NCBI GenBank assembly: GCA_016647705.1
Contig: CM028326.1
Coordinates: 30,267,401 to 30,331,400 of the forward strand
Direction: 5' to 3'
Source of the DNA: Eucommia ulmoides
Lineage: Eukaryota > Streptophyta > Magnoliopsida > Garryales > Eucommiaceae
DNA: 64,000 nucleotides
In this document: one piece after another, positions 1-10,880 of the stretch
How positions within the stretch are numbered: the stretch's first letter is position 1
Layout of the letters: each line of letters starts with the position of its first letter
Notes under the pieces: generated by a model
Database searches by the model: none
The model's input: only the letters and a program-made list of their open reading frames with translations
Told to the model about the DNA's origin: nothing
Made by a program: the position numbers and the translations under genes

Positions 1-412
1 AGGTCACCGCCGCGGCGATGGTTGGTCGATTTGATGTTTGCCGAGGCGGTGGAGTCAGTAGTGGATTTAGGTGACCATCCTACATTCTCAATGTCGCAGT
101 GGTGGGTCTCATGCCATGGCGATGGATGTTCAACAAGATATGGCCATTTTCTGTATTTTCACCGCCACGGCGAAGGTTTAATGCCGCAGCGGGGGGCTTC
201 TTTTAGAATATTGCCGCCTTACTCGTTTTCCACCATTCTCGATACAATTTGATCGTTTATGCTCTGTTTTTCTACCTTTTCACCCCCCCCCCACACACAC
301 TTTTTTTAATACAAAAAGAATAAAAACTATTAAAACCTATTAAAAACATAATAAACCTACTCAAAAACTAACAATTTCGGTTTGGAAATAGATAGGTAGA
401 TCACACCTATCA
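1..412 (-). mobile_element. LTR fragment of the A/B family (element J), cut by the window edge
   Basis: On the minus strand this starts TGATAGGTGTG at position 412, matching the LTR starts of elements A (7214) and B (43943). The next ~110 bases follow the same order as those LTRs. Further in, where A and B carry CGCCTAGGCG-like words, this copy carries other near-palindromes such as CCGCCGCGGCG, CCGAGGCGG and CCGCCACGGCG. It sits directly against D sequence, so J probably inserted into D. The rest of J lies outside the window. Confidence 0.7.
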
Positions 413-1029
413 CTCTGCAAAATAATGGTACTTGATCAAATACCTATAAAATAGCTCAGGAAATCCAAAACTTATTAAATAAGAAATCAATTACCTAAAG
501 TCATGGACAAATAAGGGTCCTGAAGAGCTCAGCCCGGCTGCGACTCCCAATCATGGTGTCCCAGGACTCCTCGAACAAAGTCTTAATGGTATTGTCAAAA
601 ATCATCTGGTAGTTGGGAATTGAAGGGCTTGCCTCCTTTGACAAGTGGCACATCTGCTCACGAGATATTCTACAACTACTTGGAGAAGCAGACGTCCCCA
701 TGACTGGAAGCAGTTGTTATTGGGAGAGGTGTCTGATTGCTTGTCAAAGTAGGCTCTACAACATGGTTAATAGGAATCCTAGTTGTACGGGTAACAAACT
801 CCAGCCCCCTAATCTCGGTGGGAACTAGAACTTAAGCAAAAGGGACTAGCATAAAGACGACCCCACGATGATGCCTGCTCAACAGTTGAGAATCATCAAA
901 GTTAGAAGACGCAAAGAGAATAAGCCAAGTTATTAGAGGATAGGAAGCCGCTGGACGAGTTGCAGCTGGCTAAGTAGAAGGCCTAGTAGTGGCCTGAGCA
1001 ATAGACTGAGCAGCAGGCTGAAGTACTGG

Positions 1030-1830
1030 TTACCCAGATGGCCTAGAAGGCTTCTTAGCTGGTCTTTTTCTCTTCTTCTCGAAGGCCAACTCATGCAGAC
1101 GTTTGACTCCAAACTCATACATTTCTGGTTGAATGAACCAATTGGAAGCAAAAACCTTGCAAGACCTCCTTTCTAGAACCAAGAGCCTCCTCAATTCGCC
1201 CTCAACCTTAGGTGTAAGGCGAAGACTTTTGCAGGCCTTTTCACCTGTGTAAGATAAATTCAAGAAGATGCCAAGACCACTATTAAAAAACTCATGAGCT
1301 CAATTGCAAAAAACATAAGGAAAGAGAAAGTACTTGGGAAGTTAAAGTGCTTCAGCATGATTGGAGGGTGCCCTATTTCATCAGGAGAAAACTCCCAATT
1401 ACCCTTGAAGAAGAGGTATCGCCTTTGCGAATCTCCTTTCACTGTGGTAGGAAGGTCGGTAAGGAATGAGTACTTCTTAATGGTTGAGTAGTAGAATCTC
1501 CCAATGTCATGAAGAAATTTAAGGGAGTAGACAGTCCAAATCATATCTATAGAAAGGAGAACATTATTCACCTGAGAATAGACTATAGCTCCTATGATCT
1601 GATGGAAACTATTGAGCGTTAATTGGGCTGGGGTAATCTCTAATTGACGAAAACGATTGTGATGAAAAGAAGTAAAAGAAAATGTAAGGCCGTATTCGAA
1701 CATCTACACAAAGAGGCATATTTTATCATCTTTGGCACTATAGGGACATTCATCCTCAAATGGAACCCTAATAGAAATTGACGGGTGAATACCATATTAT
1801 TTTTGGAATGGCTCAAGCCATTCCTCCGAG
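1030..1830 (-). pseudogene. Gag-like protein of element D, plant 'putative gypsy type transposon' type, broken
   Basis: Three minus-strand pieces match the gag-like frame of element C in order. The N-terminal piece (about 1830-1710) contains an IRVP box followed by an acidic, lysine-rich stretch. The central open piece (1703-1260, 147 codons) contains SFLTDLPTTVKG, a basic-aromatic YLFFKG box and NWEFSPDEIG. The C-terminal piece (1263-1030) ends in KKRKRPAKK. The central signature of FLT-LP, VKGW, FFF-G and W-F is what I associate with the plant family Transposase_28 (putative gypsy type transposon), which is gag-like rather than a transposase. Frameshifts between the pieces and an in-frame stop in the first show that it is dead. 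The family name is from memory. Confidence 0.6.
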
Positions 1831-2110
1831 AAAGAACTTGCACTATAATCTCCCTAGTTAACTACGGAATCGGTGAACAGAGAGGCATGGCCAGACATCG
1901 TCTACTCCGCAATGGGATTCCACGACGAACTAGCCTCAGCCAACCCGTTTAAGGACTCAACAACAGTTCAAACAGGATAACAAAAATCAAAACAAGAGTA
2001 TGAACAAACAACGCAATCGAGAGATTGGAAGAAGATGAGACCTTACGCAAATGGGAGAGGTGATCTTTCATCTCTCTTCTTTGAATCGTCATAAAAGTCA
2101 GGAGGGCAAA

Positions 2111-2700
2111 TGATATGGGAGAAACACCTGCTAACGATTGATAAGGGCTTGAGAGCTTTGGTGGGTTGGATCGAGGTAATGATCTGACCTAAAAGAAATA
2201 ACCTAGTAATCATCTAAACACACCAGTCCACTGAGGAAGAGGCCAAAACGGCCTAATACTTAAATAAGAGAAGCCCGGAAAAGAGGCCTAATCATGGGTA
2301 ATAGGAACCCACAGTGGAAAGGCCAAGAAGAGGTCAGCCCAAGATCTCCATGTTCCCCATGCATGAGGAAAATCACAGCTAACTAACCGTGCATAAGCGA
2401 GATCACCGCCAAATCCCATGCATTGAGGAGAGGATTGTGGAAAGGGCGACCTCACTAAGGAAATGACATAAATTGATAAGTCTATACAAAGGGAAGCTAT
2501 CAATATATTATTTTACGATTCAAGTACTTGAGTTTTCACCCATAAATAGACTAACTTATTCTCACGCTGGAGGTTCTTTGGCCAACACCATACCGGTGTC
2601 CCTTAGAGCTAATCAGTTTTGCAGGTTGAAGGAATAGGTTGTGATACTTTTTAGCACATGTTTAATCCTTTCCACGTGCAAGGGATTTTTGGCAACATCA
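2111..2700 (-). repeat. 5' LTR of element D
   Basis: It aligns by eye with the LTR of element C: TGATGTTGCCAAAAAT at the start, a shared ACACCGGT block and the same downstream leader (CATTTGCCCTCCTGACTT on the minus strand, ending near 2094). The end, ATATCA at 2111-2116, is set by comparison with both LTRs of C. Confidence 0.65.
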
Positions 2701-2722
2701 CATTCGATCCTTGTGTACACAA

Positions 2723-3400
2723 CTACATATTGGAACCAAGTCTTATTTTCTTTACATGATCCTTGAATTTTAATGGTAGCCTATCCTTAGTTAACGGATT
2801 AGTGATCATCAATTCAATACTAACGTGCTCAATGACCACTTTCTTCTCTTTAACATCTTCTCTTATGGCTAAGTACTTAATGTCGATGTGTTTACTTCGA
2901 CTTCCACTTTTGTTGTTCTTAGCCATAAAGACAGCATCTGAATTTTTGCAATATATTTTCAATAACCTAGAAATAGAATCCATAATTTTAAGCCCAAATA
3001 CGAAACTCTTTAACCATACACCATATGAAATAGTCTCAAAACAGGAAACGAACTCAGCTATTATAAAAATATATCCTGATGTTGATTTATGTTAATCAAC
3101 ACAACCAGCAAAGTTTGAATCTGAATAGCCGATTACTTCCAAATTGTTTGTTTATCTATACATAAGCATATAGTTTTTAGTTCCTTGAAGGTACCTCATC
3201 ACTTTCTTTGCAGCTCTCCAATGGTTTATACCTGGTTTACTCTGACATTGTCCTAACCTTCCTACAGCAAATACAATATCAGGCCTTATATGGACCTAAG
3301 TATACATCAAGCTTCCGACAACATAAGTATATGGAATGTTTTTCATTTATTCCCTTTGAAAATTGTTCTTCAGGCATTGGATCAAATTGAACCTATCACT
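2723..3400 (-). pseudogene. RNase H domain of copia element E, broken
   Basis: The minus-strand translation gives the copia RNase H pattern: a degraded YLQGTKNYML box, then GYSDSNFAG, HKSTSGYIF, KHIDIKYLAIRE and a closing ELMITNPLTK block. The conserved order matches the C-terminal part of Ty1/copia Pol, which removes RNA from the RNA-DNA hybrid during reverse transcription. The best open piece is 2723-2983 (86 codons). Upstream parts are split by stops and frameshifts, and part of the SxWxSKKQ and TEAEY region is missing. Non-functional. Confidence 0.75.
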
Positions 3401-3420
3401 CTCCACAATAGAAGCTACAC

Positions 3421-4406
3421 TTAGTGAACAATCCTTCTTCCAAAACTCTCTAAAACCTTATTGATATAGGTTTCTTGAGATAGACCCAAGATGCCTCGTA
3501 ATATGTCCCTATGAATCTTAATGCTAATGACATAAGATGTCTCACACATATTCTTCATATCGAAATTTTTAAAGAGGAATTGTTTTACCTCATGTAGCGA
3601 ACCCTTATCACTGGTTGAAAGCAAAATGTCATCCACATATAAAACAAGAAAACATATCTTACTCCCACCAACTTTCTGAAATATACATGGATCCATAGGG
3701 TTTTCAACAAATCTAAATGAAGAAATTACTCCACGGAATTTAGAATACCATTTATGAAATGCTTGGTTTAGACCATATATGCATATCTTGAGCTTACAAA
3801 CCAAATGTTCACTATCACTAGAGGGGAATCCTTCAGGTTGTTTCGTATAAACCTCCTTATCTAAATCTCCATTGAGAAATGTCATTTTCATATCGATTTG
3901 TTGCAACTCAAGATCAAAATGGGCCACTAATACCAAATGATGTACAAGGAATCTTTCTTAGATACAAGAAAAAGGGTCTTTGTGCCATTGATTCCTTCCT
4001 TTTTACTGAATTCCTTAGCAACGAGTCTCGCCTTATATCTCCCTCTGTTGTCTAATGAGTCTTTCTTTATTTTAAACTTTCATTTACATCAAATGGATTT
4101 TGCACCATTAGGCAACTTAGTAAGACCCCAGACTTGGTTACTCTTCATGGAACTCATCTCGTCATTAATTGCATTGTACCATAATTATAACTCTTTGCAA
4201 CTCATGGCCTGTTAAAAGGACTTGGGATCACTCTCAGCTCCAATACTACAGTCATATTCTTGTAAGCACGCTACATAATCACTAGGAATGGTTAACCTCT
4301 TTAATCTAGTAGATCTCCTTAATGTTATACCATCATCTTCATAAGAGGCGTGTGATTCAATTGGTTGTTTAGAAGGTTCTGGTAATTCCTGAATTACTTG
4401 ATCCAA
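3421..4406 (-). pseudogene. Reverse transcriptase of copia element E, broken
   Basis: The open piece 3421-3936 (171 codons) has QQIDMKMTFLNGDL near its start, YGLNQAFHKWY (usually [10 protein letters not shown]), and the catalytic box LYVDDILL. A further piece, 4212-4406, carries the linker before the reverse transcriptase (RRSTRLKR and a weak SDYV match). Between them the start of the domain is frameshifted. The catalytic YVDD is intact, but the polyprotein is interrupted, so no active enzyme can be made. The domain copies element RNA into DNA using the tRNA primer. Confidence 0.8.
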
Positions 4407-5340
4407 TGGAATATTATCACTACTTGTGGAACTTCAATGATTGGTTGTTTAACACCAGTGTACTTGAGGGTATTGTGAACTATAACCAATCTATCACTTG
4501 AAGTGGAAGATCGAGAATGATCTAGTTTAGGAACATTGTTCCTGATTTGATCGCTCCCACTGATTAAGTTATTCTCAAGAAACTTAGTGTTTTCTGATTC
4601 CACAAACCTATTGTTGTGAGATGGATAATAAAATCTGTAACCCTTAGACTGTTTAGTATATCCAACGAAATACCCACTAATAGTCCTTGGATCCAACTTC
4701 TCTTGTGGATTATAGATTCTTACTTCAGACAAGAAGCCCTTAACGTGCATATGTCTTAAACTTGGTTTCCAACCTTTCAATAATTCATATGGTATACTTG
4801 CAACAACCTTGGTTAGAAGTCTGTTTAATATATACACAACCGTCTTTAATACTTCAGTCCACAAGTATATAGGAAGATTAGAGCTGCTATGCATACTCCT
4901 CAACCTATCCAATAATGTTCGATTTCTTCTTTCTGCCACACCATTCTAGTCCGGTGGGCTAGGCATGGTATATTTGGCAACTATACCATGTTCTTGAAGA
5001 AACTTAGCTAACAAAATAGGTTCTTGTCCATCCTTAGTGTATCTACCATTTTACTCTCCATCTTTATCTGATCTAATGATCTTTATTTATTTCCTGCATT
5101 GTTTCTCTACTTCAGCCTTGAAGGTTTTAAATGCATCTAATGATTTATTCTTGTTATGAAGTAAGTAGAGATATATATATCATGAGTAATCATCAATAAA
5201 GGTGATAAAGTATCTCTAACTATGTGAGTCCATGTCTATACTACATATATCAGTATGTATGATTTCTAATATATCCAAACTCCTATTGGAACCTTTCTTA
5301 GATTTGTTGGTATGCTTTCCCTTATGCAGTCCACACATGT
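4394..5340 (-). pseudogene. Integrase of copia element E, broken
   Basis: The piece 4394-4939 starts in [15 protein letters not shown], the segment holding the catalytic glutamate of the DDE triad, followed by [15 protein letters not shown] and a [12 protein letters not shown] block of the C-terminal region. Upstream, at 4940-5340, the FITFIDDYS and IIRSD boxes can be read with several stops. The glutamine codon of the usual PQQNGVAE motif has become a stop (about 4950). The enzyme inserts element DNA into the host chromosome; this copy cannot. Confidence 0.75.
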
Positions 5341-5880
5341 TTCGAAATCAGTGAAATCTAGAATACTAATTACTCTATCATTCACTCTTAATTTTTTCTA
5401 TGAAGATATGTCCTAATCTACAGTGTCATAGCATAGAGGAGTCCCGGTTAATAATACACTACTTAGAGCTAGTGTGAACATGTATTGAGTTGTAAGTGGT
5501 ATTGTCTTGTAAGTTAATAAGATAAAGACCATCAAACAAAATACCATTCTCAGCACAATCAGAATTATAAAATAAACTAAATGATATGTTTGAAAAAAGA
5601 AATCAAGTTTCATGAAAAACTTGGAACATAGAAGGGCCTACCTAATTTTATTATAAACCACTACTTAAAGTTAAAAGACATGTTCCTATAACCTCCATAT
5701 ATAAGCCTATCTTGTTTCCAGATAAGATGCTTTACTTACTTCTCACTGGTTTCCTTAGGTTTCACATACCTACAAAGAGTTTGCAATATGGATTGTACAT
5801 TCAGAATCAATAGACCATGTGCTAATATTAACATTAACCATATTAGATTCATAACAAACAAACGAGATTGAATTACCTTT
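5341..5880 (-). pseudogene. GAG_pre-integrase and protease region of copia element E, heavily decayed
   Basis: This stretch lies between the zinc-knuckle region and the integrase core, where protease and the HHCC zinc-binding domain should be. Weak matches remain on the minus strand: a CYDTVD-containing open piece at 5413-5613, and reading frames broken every few dozen codons. No intact DSG protease motif could be identified. Assignment is by position only. Confidence 0.4.
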
Positions 5881-6640
5881 ATCCTGAAGCATTTCTAAAA
5901 TTTGGCATATTCTTTCTTCATGTGCCCCCTTTTTTTATAGAATAAACACTTGGCCTCTTTCTTAATATTAGCTTGACGTGGTAATTTACCTTTCCTTTTC
6001 ATATTAGCTTGAGGCTTGCCTTTACCGCGCGTTGTTGCCAGCATTGCACTTTCACCGAGCTCCATTACAAGCATTCCTTACTCTTAAACACACATGGTCA
6101 TTAATTCATTAATTGACCATATGTCCTTATGTGTATTGTACAATATTTTGAATGGCTTGTACTATTGTGGGAGGGTGTTCAAGATATAGTGCACTAGGAA
6201 GGAACCAGACATCTCAACCTCGAGTTTCTTAAGTTGAGTTGTAATGTCCCTCATTTGAATGATATGCTCACGCACACCTTTCAGGCTAGTGAGTTTGATG
6301 GATGAAAACTTCATGATTAGGGTGCTTTCCAGTAATTGATCATCAATGGCTCAGCAAATTCTAGATCTTTTTATGTTGGTCGACAGAATCACGTAGACCA
6401 ACAGAAATTTTGGTCTTAATGAACATCACGTTGAGGCGATTAGATCGCTCCCATCACTTATAAAGTGTGATGTCCACTAGAGTTTTGGTATCAGTGATAG
6501 CTGGTGGTTCGTCTTTCCTTATAGCATAGTTGATATCCATCCACCCTAAATAAAAGAGAATTCTCTCATTCCATACATTATAGTTGTCCCCATTTAGTTC
6601 AAGGATATCGGAACGAATATCAGAGAAATTTACAGGTTGT
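5880..6640 (-). pseudogene. Gag region of copia element E with a degenerate zinc knuckle
   Basis: The minus strand at about 6056-5893 reads a lysine-rich stretch followed by AKCLFYKKRGHMKKEYAKF. This is a CCHC zinc knuckle in which the second and last cysteines are changed to tyrosine. Upstream (6100-6640) are fragments of a UBN2/gag-type capsid region, with stops. Gag packages element RNA in cytoplasmic virus-like particles. Loss of two of the four zinc ligands shows decay. Confidence 0.6.
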
Positions 6641-7213
6641 GAAGCTGCATTAATTAAAATTGCTTATGTCAAAAATTTGAGATCTAACTAAATAAATTGC
6701 ATGTTTTACCAATGTAAAACATGTAATAATTGAATCTAGTGACATAAAATTTACCTATGGGCCAAAATTTCAATTCAAGTAGATTTATGTATAGCTTATG
6801 ATAGAATTATCAAATTATCCAATTAATTCATAATTAGTGGATATATTATGAGAATAAATTGATATTCTATCTTAATCTTCATGATAAAACTATCAAATTA
6901 TGTTCATTTTCTAAATTCCTGTGGGTAAATTAAGAAATATAATTTATTATTCCCTAAATAATTATATAAATATAACAAAAATTCTTGTACGAAAAAGTTA
7001 TTTTATTAAGTATAATTAATTACAATTATGTCTATAATTCTTTATGTGATCCTATATAAACATAATATATAATTTTATTTAATTAAAGTTGTTGTGCCTA
7101 ATCCTTAATTAATTAAAATTATATAGATCACAAGACATTATAAACTTAAATTTTATGAGAATATTCATATATTGTATAAATTTATTCATAACTAAATGTA
7201 TGTTATTTCATAC
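6641..7213. other. AT-rich leader of element E, first part
   Basis: No open frame, strongly AT-rich. It lies between gag and the primer site of E. It is continued at 12612-13265 after insertion A, since CATAC is duplicated on both sides of A. I see nothing else in it. Confidence 0.5.
7209..7213. repeat. Target site duplication of element A, left copy
   Basis: CATAC, identical to 12607-12611 directly after the 3' LTR. Confidence 0.85.
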
Positions 7214-7438
7214 TGATAGGTGTGAAAAACCTATCTATTTCCAATCTGAATTTGTTAGTTTTCGAGTACGTTTATAGTTATTTTTATTATGTTTTAATTA
7301 GTTTTCATATTTTTTGTATAAATCAGGTGTTTGGGGAAAAAACATAGAAAACTAGAGCTAAAACGATGAGATCGAACCAAAGCAGTTCGAAGTTACGGTG
7401 GATAAACAAGCTCGGAGGCTAAAAGATGAAACAGGCCC

Positions 7439-7718
7439 ACCGCTTAAGCATCCAGACCACCGCCTAGGCGGTGAAAAAGCTGAGAAGAGCAAAATATTAC
7501 TGACGGACAATCACCTAGGCGAAGATTCTATCGCCTAGGCAGAAATTCAGCAGAAGACGCAGATGGGCTACTGACAGCCGCTCACCTTAGCGAAGTTTTC
7601 TTCGCCTAGGTGAAAATCCAACAGAATGTTCTCCCAGTCCACTGCCTACTTTACTACCTAGGTGATCAGACCGAACTGACCTAACTCTGCCTAGGCGACG
7701 AATCCACCGCCTAGGCGG
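7439..7718 (+). repeat. Array of CGCCTAGGCG-like palindromes in U3 of element A
   Basis: About nine matches to the self-complementary decamer CGCCTAGGCG. They include an exact copy at 7461-7470, a second exact core at 7708-7717 and variants at 7512, 7532, 7583, 7603, 7655 and 7688. They are irregularly spaced, 20-60 bp apart, in otherwise unrelated sequence, so this is not a simple tandem repeat. The array ends 54 bp upstream of the TATA box at 7772, as expected for repeated protein-binding sites in a promoter. Function is inferred. Confidence 0.8.
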
Positions 7719-7771
7719 ATTTGCCCTGCATAGTCTTAAGATATTTTTAGATATTTTTTAGATATTTTGGC

Positions 7772-7779
7772 TATAAATA
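7772..7779 (+). promoter_or_regulatory. TATA box of the 5' LTR of element A
   Basis: TATAAATA followed by CCCC, just downstream of the palindrome array. Transcription of the element should start about 30 bp further on. Confidence 0.6.
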
Positions 7780-8914
7780 CCCCCTCTCCTTCCCCTTGGC
7801 TGGTGACTCTCTTGCCCCCATGGCTTTTTGAGCCCCTTAGGATATATCTAAGGGTATAGTTAGGGATTTTAGTGGTAGAGCTCACATCCCGAAGTGGAGA
7901 AAACGGCGAATCAATCGTAGAGCATTCTTAGCGGTTTATCTTCGGACGAGGCTAAGTTCTTCGATTATTTTTCCTTATTTCTTTATCTTAGGATCATATG
8001 AGCATGTTTAGCTCGTTATTTTATTGTATATGTGGCTATGGCCTCGAGTTAAATATGAATTGTAGTAGGGATTAACATATAATTTATAAATACGTTATTT
8101 GGATGATTTCGGTGTTTCATTTGTATTTATCGTATTGTTTGTTTATCATGCTTGGATTGATAAATGGAGAATATGGGATTTTGACAAACCCCGAATTCGG
8201 ATTAAGGTAAACAAACGCCAAGATTCTATAACCTGGTCGGGGTTTGAATCGTGGACAATCGATGACGTGGGCCAAGACACGCAACCTAGGGTCGTTAAGA
8301 CGTTGAGGGGGACTTCTTTGTTGACTCAAAATTGTGTTATATCCCTCGTATTACACTCGGGCGAGGTGGCGAGGGAATTTTAGAACGGAGATTGTCGATA
8401 GGATAAATACAACGCGACAATCCAATAACCCGGAAGGGAGTTGGATTGTGTGCAATCAATGACGGTGGGCGAGACTCACGTGACCTAGGGTCATTAAGAC
8501 GTTGAGAGGGACTTCTTCATTGACTCGAAGTCATGTATTCTCCCATCTTACACTCGGGAGAGGTGGCGGTGGAGTTTACGTACCGAGGTTGTCAAATAGG
8601 TCGAACAACGTAAACGTGAGTAAATCGAGATCGAACACGTATTTGTAAACACATTAATCCCTATGCAATTCTTCACCCTAAAACATATTAGCATATTAGT
8701 GTAGTTAATTTAGGATATCTTAGTATTAGTTTAATTAATTAATTACATTTGTTTTTTGCCTAGATAAAGTTAGGTCACGACAAACGCAGTATTCGATAGT
8801 AACGACACCAATCCCTGTGGATACGATAACCCAATCTCAACGATCACACTATACTAAAACTTAAACCTCGTATACTTGCGAGTATAAGTAGCGGCGTGTT
8901 TCACGCCCCTACCA

Positions 8915-8936
8915 AGTTTTTGCCGCTGTTGCCGGG
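8915..8936 (+). other. Primer binding site of element A, degenerate
   Basis: AGTTTTTGCCGCTGTTGCCG, then GGG, directly after the LTR end CTACCA. Element B has the intact form TGGCGCCGTTGCCGGGG, complementary to the 3' end of a plant tRNA-Asp. A has two changes in this core. Confidence 0.7.
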
Positions 8937-10865
8937 GATTGTTTTGATGTTATTGTCGAAAAAACATGGTAACGGCTCTAGACTTAAGTTTTAGATAGGA
9001 GAAGCAAGTGTTTTGTATTGTCAGGATTGGCGATGTCGTTCATCGTCGATATTGTGTGTAAATGACCTAATTTTATTTTAGGCATTTCTTTGTATATAAT
9101 TTTTGTTTGTAGTATTGTTTTTGTTTCTTATTATGCAGAGTCCATGCCGATGTTAGATCAACGGGTATTAATGCATCCCTTTTGACGGGATTCCAAATCA
9201 TTTTATGTTGCTTGGCCAAGCACATAAGCCGGTGAGGCGTTTCGTTGAGAGATTTAGCCATCCAAACCAAAACCTCGCCAATCTTCAGGGCGTTCTGAAT
9301 GTCGGGCCGAGGACATTAAACCACGCGCTTCTTGGAAGGCAAGCCAAGGTCAAATAAGTTAAATCCGTCACATCCGACTTGATTCGGAGGCAAGATCCTC
9401 TCGCCTCTCAGGTCAGTATTCTAAACACCATTCGTCAGCATGCCTTAATTCCATATGTTGAGAATGATGATTGGATTCGCTGAGGACACTGTCCACTTTG
9501 AGTTTGGGGGTGATGTGTAGTATGTAGTATGTAGTATGTTAGTTTATGTGTTATTATTTTTTTTCCGTATTGCATGTGTGTTTAGGTTAGAATGTGTTTA
9601 TGTTTTTGTGTTGTTGTTTTTATGTTGAGTTTTGTGTTTATCTGAACCGTCACCCGATGATGAAAATTACCCCTAGTTGTTTTCGTAGTCAAGGGTAATA
9701 CCCATGCATGTGTGATTCTGTGTGCTTGACTATGGTTTTTGGTAAAAATTATTGTAGATCCTAATTTGCACGGGCACATAGACTCAATGTATTTTTATTC
9801 AATTGATTTGAGGATGATTATCGATTAACCAAATTCATGACACATTAAGGATTCTAGAACTTGATTGAGGGGAAACTTGAGGTGAAATCCTAGGCAAGGT
9901 AGTTCAGGAGACGTGATTTAGGCATTCTCTTTGTCGCTTGAGCCTTTTTAAGCCTACCTTGATACATGTTTATCCCTCGTTACCCTGTCGAAGCCTAAAT
10001 GCATATTCAATTCTAAACACATAAACTAATACCCTGGCCAGTTGATCATTTTCTAAACCTATATCGCTGAATTTAAAGGCACATTTCAGTGAATGAAGTT
10101 AGCCATTGTAAAGGCTTCTTGATGTGAGCGGTTAGGTTTAGGGCGAACTTCTAATTGGTTTGGTATTTGAGTACTCACTTGTCGTTTTTCATTTATATTT
10201 CACATACCCCTTCAATTGTAACATTCAAATAAGTTTGGGGGGTGTTCGTTAAAAAAAAATGTCAAATATAAATACGGTTTTTATTTCCTTTTCTTTTGAC
10301 AAGTAAGTACGTTGGTCTTAAATGCATGTTCGGGATTGTTTCCAATCTTTCTATGGGGGTTTGAGAGTGAATGTGCCAAGCGTTGAGCCTTGGGTAACGT
10401 TAAGTTAACAACGTTAACCCGTTTTCTATTCCGAAATACTCTTGGCCAGATTAACCTTAACCGAACCAAGTCCTAATGATCTTCATGAACTACTAAACCT
10501 ACATTAGTGGAGAGTGGACCCCAATCCAACTTATGGTAATCCTTAACTCGTAAATTTTGTTGGGGGATAATCCAATCCAATCGTTGTATAGTTATATTAT
10601 TGAGTCTCGCACTAACACGTTTACAGGATCTAGAATAGCGTTTACCATTATTGCATGTCGAAATTCTAGAACATTACATGTTGTGTGTTACCGCCTGAAC
10701 TCGAAATAATTGGTAGTTGTTGAGGGAACAATAACTTGACCGTTAGAAGAATTTAAAACTCACATGTTGTTATGTTTAGATTGTTTTTAGGTTGTTTGTT
10801 ATTTATTTCGGTTTGTGTATTTTTCATTTTAGTGTGTGTGTTTAGCTCGAGGACTAGCCAAATTC
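8937..10865. other. Internal region of element A without coding capacity
   Basis: No recognisable gag or pol. Short frames (65 codons or fewer) do not resemble proteins. Parts of it are nevertheless recognisable in the internal region of B (about 40361-42150), including a block with GTTAACAACGTTAACC-like words near 10400 and the primer-adjacent leader. Conservation of non-coding sequence suggests packaging or replication signals. Confidence 0.6.
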
Positions 10866-10880
10866 CGAGTTTGGGGGTAT
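10866..10880 (+). other. Polypurine tract of element A
   Basis: GAGTTTGGGGGTAT directly before the 3' LTR. Element B has the equivalent GAGTTTAGGGGTATT on the minus strand. Confidence 0.65.

Larger units (their letters stand above)
413..2700 (-). mobile_element. Non-autonomous gag-like LTR element D, minus strand, partial
   Basis: This is a homologue of element C (36037-44571) in the opposite orientation. It has a 5' LTR at 2111-2700, then a leader, then a broken gag-like reading frame at about 1030-1830, then a low-complexity tail. No protease, integrase or reverse transcriptase is seen, so it would depend on another element. The LTR start TGATGTTGCC at 2700 abuts the decayed copia element E, so D probably inserted into the 3' end of E. 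Its own 3' LTR is not present before J interrupts it. Confidence 0.7.
7214..8914 (+). repeat. 5' LTR of element A
   Basis: 1701 bp, TG...CA. U3 holds the CGCCTAGGCG-type palindrome array (7439-7718) followed by a TATA box at 7772. The part beyond 8100 carries a second internal near-duplication: the GTCGTTAAGACGTTGAG word recurs at about 8290 and, in close form, at about 8490. Confidence 0.9.

Noticed and set aside
7439..7718. CGCCTAGGCG words as a CRISPR array
   Set aside because: Repeats are 10 bp, diverged and irregularly spaced, in a plant LTR. No cas genes.
8099..8383. 94-codon open frame in the LTR of element A
   Set aside because: It lies wholly inside the LTR, the corresponding frame in the 3' LTR (11766-11999) is shorter and differs at its end, and there is no protein-like pattern.
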